From an uncultured Lachnobacterium sp. (lineage in GTDB: Bacteria > Bacillota > Clostridia > Lachnospirales > Lachnospiraceae): 9,498 bases of DNA. Positions 7,007 through 9,498 of the stretch are shown here, in pieces. Numbering within the stretch: position 1 is the first letter of the stretch; every line of letters begins with the position of its first letter. Under the pieces are notes generated by a model. The model made no database searches, was not told the origin of the DNA, and saw nothing but the letters and a program-made list of their open reading frames with translations. The DNA is taken from positions 1-9,498 of the forward strand of contig CAMFPD010000075.1 of assembly GCA_945971355.1 (NCBI GenBank), read 5' to 3'. Position numbers and translations under genes: made by a program.

Positions 7007-8787
7007 CTTGTATATTTTTTGAGGAACTCTGCTTCCTCTGCTGATAGATATGGTGATATCTTCTCGTAAATATCAGCATGGTAATTATTGAGATACATCT
7101 TCTCTGCATCTGTCATCTGACTTGGATCAACAGCATCCAAATCAACCGGAACATATGTTAAATTTTCGAAATACATAAACTGTCCATACTCGTTCTTTGT
7201 TCCAAGTCTGGCAACAAGTTCGTTTTCTGTACGTATTCCGAATTTGCCTTCAAGATATACTCCTGGCTCATCTGTTGTAATCATTCCTGCAAGGATTTCG
7301 CTGTCGGAGCTTCTTCCTGGGTACGCTCTCCAATGAAAGCTGTTTGGTCCCTCATGAACATTGAGAACATTGCCAACTCCATGACCTGTTCCATGATTGT
7401 AATCCATGTCTATATCCCAAAATGGTGCTCTCGCCAGAATATCAAAATTAAGTCCACAACATCCCTGCCTAAACTTTGCACTTGCAAGATTAATATTAGA
7501 ACGTAAGACACGAGTAAACATGTCCTTCATTTCATCTGTCACTTCCCCTAATGCAAAGGTTCTTGTGATATCTGTTGTTCCCTCAAGATAATGTCCGCCT
7601 GAATCCACAAGCAAAAAGCTCTCTGGCAAAATTTCTTTATCTGATTCCGGTGTTGCTGAATAATGTACAATTGCGCCGTGGTCTGCATAACCACATATTG
7701 TCTCAAAGCTTAAATCTAAAAAGCCTTCCTGTTCAGCTCTCAGGTCTGCAAGATATTTGGATACTGAAAGCTCTGTCATAGGTATTTTGCCCACATTTGT
7801 TTTAAGCCAATACATAAACTTGCACATTGCAACTGCATCTTTTAAATGGGCCTTTCTAGCGTTCTCTATCTCCACTTCATTCTTAACAGCCTTCATAAGA
7901 ACAGTTGGATCTGGGCAGTCTACTACCTTTGCTGACTTCGGAATATTGCTACAGATTCTGTAATTAACAACCTTTGTATTCATCATAACTGTTTCATCTG
8001 TTCCAATATTCTTCACGTATTCATAAAAACTATCATAAGGAGCGGTCATAATACCATTTGCATCTAAGTATTCCTTAAGCTCTGGTGTTATAATCTCCTC
8101 CTGCAAAAACCATGTGCAAGCATCTTTTGTAATGGAAAGATATGATAGCACTACAGGTACGTAGTTGATATCTCCGCCTCTTACATTCAAAAGCCATGCA
8201 ATGTCATATAGAGATGAAATAAGGTGTACAGTTGCACCATTTTCTTCCATCTTGGCTCTCACATCTGCAAATTTTTCTTTAATATCTTTTCCTGTATATT
8301 TGTTGTCAAATATCATAACAGGAGCCTTCGACAGAGCTGGTCTGTCCTCCCAGATAAGGTCAATCAAATCCTCATCCACAGACATACTTCCATTTTTCTT
8401 TGCAACAATCTCGCTAAGTTTCTTGCCCCAGGCTCCATTAACAACTCGTCCATCAAATCCAAGGCACTGTCCCTCTTTGAGAGTGTTCTCAATGTACTCA
8501 TCTACAGTAGGTACACCTTCTTCACCCATTTTGCGCAACTCAATTGTACTGCCTTCAAGCTGTTTTGCAGCCTGTACAAAGTATCTTCCATCTGTCCAGA
8601 GTCCAGCCTCTGTCATTGTAATTACCGCTGTTCCTGCTGACCCTGTAAAGCCAGTAATAAATTTACGTGCCTTAAAATGTTCACCAACATATTCTGATTC
8701 ATGAAAATCAGCTGTTGGAACTACATATATGTCAATATTTCTCTTAGCCATCTCGGCTCTTAACTTCTGTAATCTCTCTCTTACCAT
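6997..8787 (-). CDS. Xaa-Pro aminopeptidase (aminopeptidase P, M24B, long form)
   Basis: This enzyme removes an N-terminal residue that precedes proline, so it completes peptide breakdown in the cytoplasm; no signal peptide is visible. At 596 residues it matches the three-domain, XPNPEP1-like form rather than the roughly 350-440 residue forms. Creatinase-type N-terminal domains occupy about 1-310, including FHESEYVGEHFKARKFITGF near 28-47. The pita-bread catalytic domain follows (about 310-545), with all five metal ligands: D395 and D406 (LVDSGG, TTDITRT), H469 (HGTGHGVG), E507 (TTDEPGVYLE) and E521 (RTENEL). H375 (IVHYSA) and H478 (NVHEGP) match the family's catalytic histidines. A short C-terminal domain ends at 596. 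Its ATG overlaps the thioesterase stop by one base (TAATG), and the nearest Shine-Dalgarno-like AAGGA is 12 nt away, so translation is probably coupled. Metal is usually Mn2+ in this family. Confidence 0.95.
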   Translation of the reverse strand: MVRERLQKLRAEMAKRNIDIYVVPTADFHESEYVGEHFKARKFITGFTGSAGTAVITMTEAGLWTDGRYFVQAAKQLEGSTIELRKMGEEGVPTVDEYIENTLKEGQCLGFDGRVVNGAWGKKLSEIVAKKNGSMSVDEDLIDLIWEDRPALSKAPVMIFDNKYTGKDIKEKFADVRAKMEENGATVHLISSLYDIAWLLNVRGGDINYVPVVLSYLSITKDACTWFLQEEIITPELKEYLDANGIMTAPYDSFYEYVKNIGTDETVMMNTKVVNYRICSNIPKSAKVVDCPDPTVLMKAVKNEVEIENARKAHLKDAVAMCKFMYWLKTNVGKIPMTELSVSKYLADLRAEQEGFLDLSFETICGYADHGAIVHYSATPESDKEILPESFLLVDSGGHYLEGTTDITRTFALGEVTDEMKDMFTRVLRSNINLASAKFRQGCCGLNFDILARAPFWDIDMDYNHGTGHGVGNVLNVHEGPNSFHWRAYPGRSSDSEILAGMITTDEPGVYLEGKFGIRTENELVARLGTKNEYGQFMYFENLTYVPVDLDAVDPSQMTDAEKMYLNNYHADIYEKISPYLSAEEAEFLKKYTRAI

Positions 8788-9254
8788 TATTCTGTCTCGT
8801 CCTTAAACTCAAAAAATTTTGTATCTATCTCTGGATATGATCTCTTCAGTGAAATTGGTTTTCCTGAACGATTCAAAAAGCAATGACTGCTTCTTGCTGT
8901 GGTGCGCAACTCTCCCGTAGCTTTATCAGTCATTACGTATTCTACTTCCATTTTTATTCCATTGTATTTTACAAGCTTTGTCTGAATTATAACTGTATCA
9001 TCAAATCTAACCATACTGTGATAGTCCACAGAAATAGACAAAACAGGACTGATAATCTCCATTTCCTCCATCTGCTTATAATTCAAACCAATCTGATCCA
9101 TCAAATCGAGCCTTGCCTCTTCCATCCATTTAACATAGTTGGAATGGTGAATAATCCCCATCTGATCTGTTTCATAATACTTTGCGTGATGCTCGTATGG
9201 GCGAATTTTTAGTTCAGCCTCCGGGCCGGCAACTTGAATTTCATTTTTTGCCAT
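8787..9254 (-). CDS. Acyl-CoA thioesterase, hotdog fold (YbgC/FadM-like)
   Basis: A 155-residue single hotdog-domain protein that probably hydrolyses acyl-CoA (or acyl-ACP) thioesters in the cytoplasm. The 4HBT-family active-site stretch YYETDQMGIIHHSNYVKW runs from 26 to 43: D30 is the expected catalytic acid, followed by the conserved H and Y40 at the start of the central helix. The C-terminal strand motif ARSSHCFLNRSGKPI (120-134) is also typical. The substrate chain cannot be read from sequence. An in-frame ATG 17 codons upstream (9305) gives a longer ORF, but that extension has no family similarity, would run across the predicted transcription start, and lacks a ribosome site; the chosen ATG has AGGGAGA at 9261-9267, 6 nt away. 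It is the first gene after the promoter at 9294-9322, and its stop overlaps the aminopeptidase start. Confidence 0.9.
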   Translation of the reverse strand: MAKNEIQVAGPEAELKIRPYEHHAKYYETDQMGIIHHSNYVKWMEEARLDLMDQIGLNYKQMEEMEIISPVLSISVDYHSMVRFDDTVIIQTKLVKYNGIKMEVEYVMTDKATGELRTTARSSHCFLNRSGKPISLKRSYPEIDTKFFEFKDETE

Positions 9255-9260
9255 AATATC

Positions 9261-9267
9261 TCTCCCT
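9261..9267 (-). promoter_or_regulatory. Ribosome binding site that fixes the thioesterase start
   Basis: AGGGAGA on the minus strand lies 6 nt upstream of the ATG ending at 9254. It falls inside the 17-codon extension of the longer reading frame and therefore supports the shorter protein. Confidence 0.75.
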
Positions 9268-9293
9268 TCTACTAACCTATTAAGCCAAGTTTT

Positions 9294-9322
9294 ATTATGA
9301 CACAAGGCTCGTCCAAATTCAA
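9294..9322 (-). promoter_or_regulatory. Predicted sigma-A-type promoter for the thioesterase-to-UPF0210 operon
   Basis: Reading the minus strand, a -35 box TTGAAT (9317-9322, four of six consensus bases) is followed by a 17-nt spacer and a -10 box CATAAT (9294-9299, five of six). TGT directly before the -10 gives an extended -10 (TGn). Transcription should start near 9287, about 33 nt before the thioesterase ATG. It lies in the only sizeable gap between genes (9255-9338), between the small ORF stop and the thioesterase start. No operator palindrome is evident beside it. Predicted from consensus only. Confidence 0.55.
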
Positions 9323-9338
9323 TGTAACTTTCGCCCTA

Positions 9339-9452
9339 TTAGTCGACATTTTCCTCGTAATATGCTTCTCTGTAATCTGCTTCATCTGCAAAAAGCTGAT
9401 ATGCTCCATCTAAATATCCCATATATCCACAATCTGTTATATATCCCTTCAT
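9339..9452 (-). CDS. Small ORF, 37-residue Tyr-rich acidic peptide, function unknown
   Basis: I do not recognise this gene. It begins MKGYITDCGYMGYLDG and ends YYEENVD before TAA. A good Shine-Dalgarno (AGAGGTGAG, 9457-9465) lies directly upstream of the ATG, and the ORF ends just before the promoter of the thioesterase gene, so it fits the space neatly. Seven of 37 residues are tyrosine, nine are Asp or Glu, only two are Lys or Arg, and there is one Cys (C8). The N-terminal half carries three G-Y pairs (3-4, 9-10, 12-13). There is no signal peptide, hydrophobic helix or stalling motif that I can name. A likely picture is a short soluble cytoplasmic protein; a leader peptide is less likely because an independent promoter follows it. 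Coding status rests on ribosome site, fit and composition, not on homology. Confidence 0.6.
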   Translation of the reverse strand: MKGYITDCGYMGYLDGAYQLFADEADYREAYYEENVD

Positions 9453-9456
9453 AATT

Positions 9457-9465
9457 CTCACCTCT
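9457..9465 (-). promoter_or_regulatory. Ribosome binding site of the 37-residue ORF
   Basis: AGAGGTGAG on the minus strand ends 4 nt before the ATG at 9450-9452; its AGAGG core is 8 nt away. It is as good as the sites of the confirmed genes here and is the main evidence that the short ORF is translated. Confidence 0.6.
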
Positions 9466-9498
9466 CACGAAACTTTTATATTCTTTACTTCTTTTGTT

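Noticed and set aside
8165..8704. Plus-strand open frame of 179 codons opposite the aminopeptidase gene
   Set aside because: It lies wholly inside a confident minus-strand gene, overlaps another shadow frame in a different phase, shows no known domain and has no ribosome site I can support.
9255..9305. Upstream in-frame extension of the thioesterase (start at 9305)
   Set aside because: The extra 17 residues lie across the predicted transcription start and -10 region, contain the AGGGAGA ribosome site of the inner ATG, and have no similarity to the family.
9255..9338. Possible terminator after the 37-residue ORF
   Set aside because: No stem of useful length followed by a U-tract could be found on the minus strand; the short matches around AACTTGGC/GGTTAGT do not pair.
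9475..9480. Possible -10 box TATAAA for the 37-residue ORF
   Set aside because: A matching -35 would fall outside the window, so it cannot be judged; TATAAA-like strings are frequent in this AT-rich DNA.
1..9498. Mobile element, CRISPR array, toxin-antitoxin or phage-defence system
   Set aside because: Every gene-sized frame is a recognisable chromosomal gene or a shadow of one. No transposase, direct-repeat array, att-like repeat or defence domain is present.

Overview
The window looks like a chromosomal housekeeping region from a low-GC, Gram-positive anaerobe of the Clostridia, most likely family Lachnospiraceae (the Butyrivibrio / Lachnospira / Roseburia kind). The reasons are the AT-rich coding sequence with purine-rich Shine-Dalgarno sites, a DNA polymerase I whose proofreading domain has lost its catalytic residues, a UPF0237 (ACT) + UPF0210 (DUF711) gene pair, and a long FtsA-like protein directly after coaE. 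The genus cannot be fixed from sequence reading alone. I see no mobile element, CRISPR array, tRNA, rRNA or sign of horizontal transfer.

Every gene lies on the minus strand, so transcription runs from high to low coordinates. In that order: a 37-residue small ORF with a good ribosome binding site (9452-9339); a promoter with a 17-bp spacer and extended -10 (9322-9294); a hotdog-fold acyl-CoA thioesterase (9254-8787); a long-form M24B aminopeptidase P (8787-6997); polA (6973-4262); coaE (4231-3632); a 781-residue FtsA/PilM-type actin-like protein with a repetitive C-terminal extension (3627-1282); a WalJ/YycJ-type metallo-beta-lactamase-fold hydrolase (1280-477); a UPF0237 ACT-domain protein (456-172); and the first 46 codons of a UPF0210/DUF711 protein that runs off the left edge (140-1).

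From the thioesterase onward, the gaps between genes run from a 1-nt overlap to 31 nt. I see no terminator, so these eight genes look like one operon driven mainly by the promoter near 9300. The contents are mixed: DNA replication and repair (polA, possibly the WalJ-like enzyme), coenzyme A (coaE, with a CoA-ester thioesterase), peptide turnover (aminopeptidase P), an actin-like division or envelope protein, and an ACT/UPF0210 pair of unknown function.

Two start codons were moved inward from the longest ORF because of Shine-Dalgarno placement: the thioesterase starts at 9254 and the FtsA-like protein at 3627. The items most worth a second look are the repeated beta-grasp-like modules of the FtsA-like protein, which has no FtsA-type C-terminal membrane helix, and the Tyr/acid-rich 37-residue ORF. 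I found no clearly new multi-gene system; most of the window is ordinary housekeeping content.
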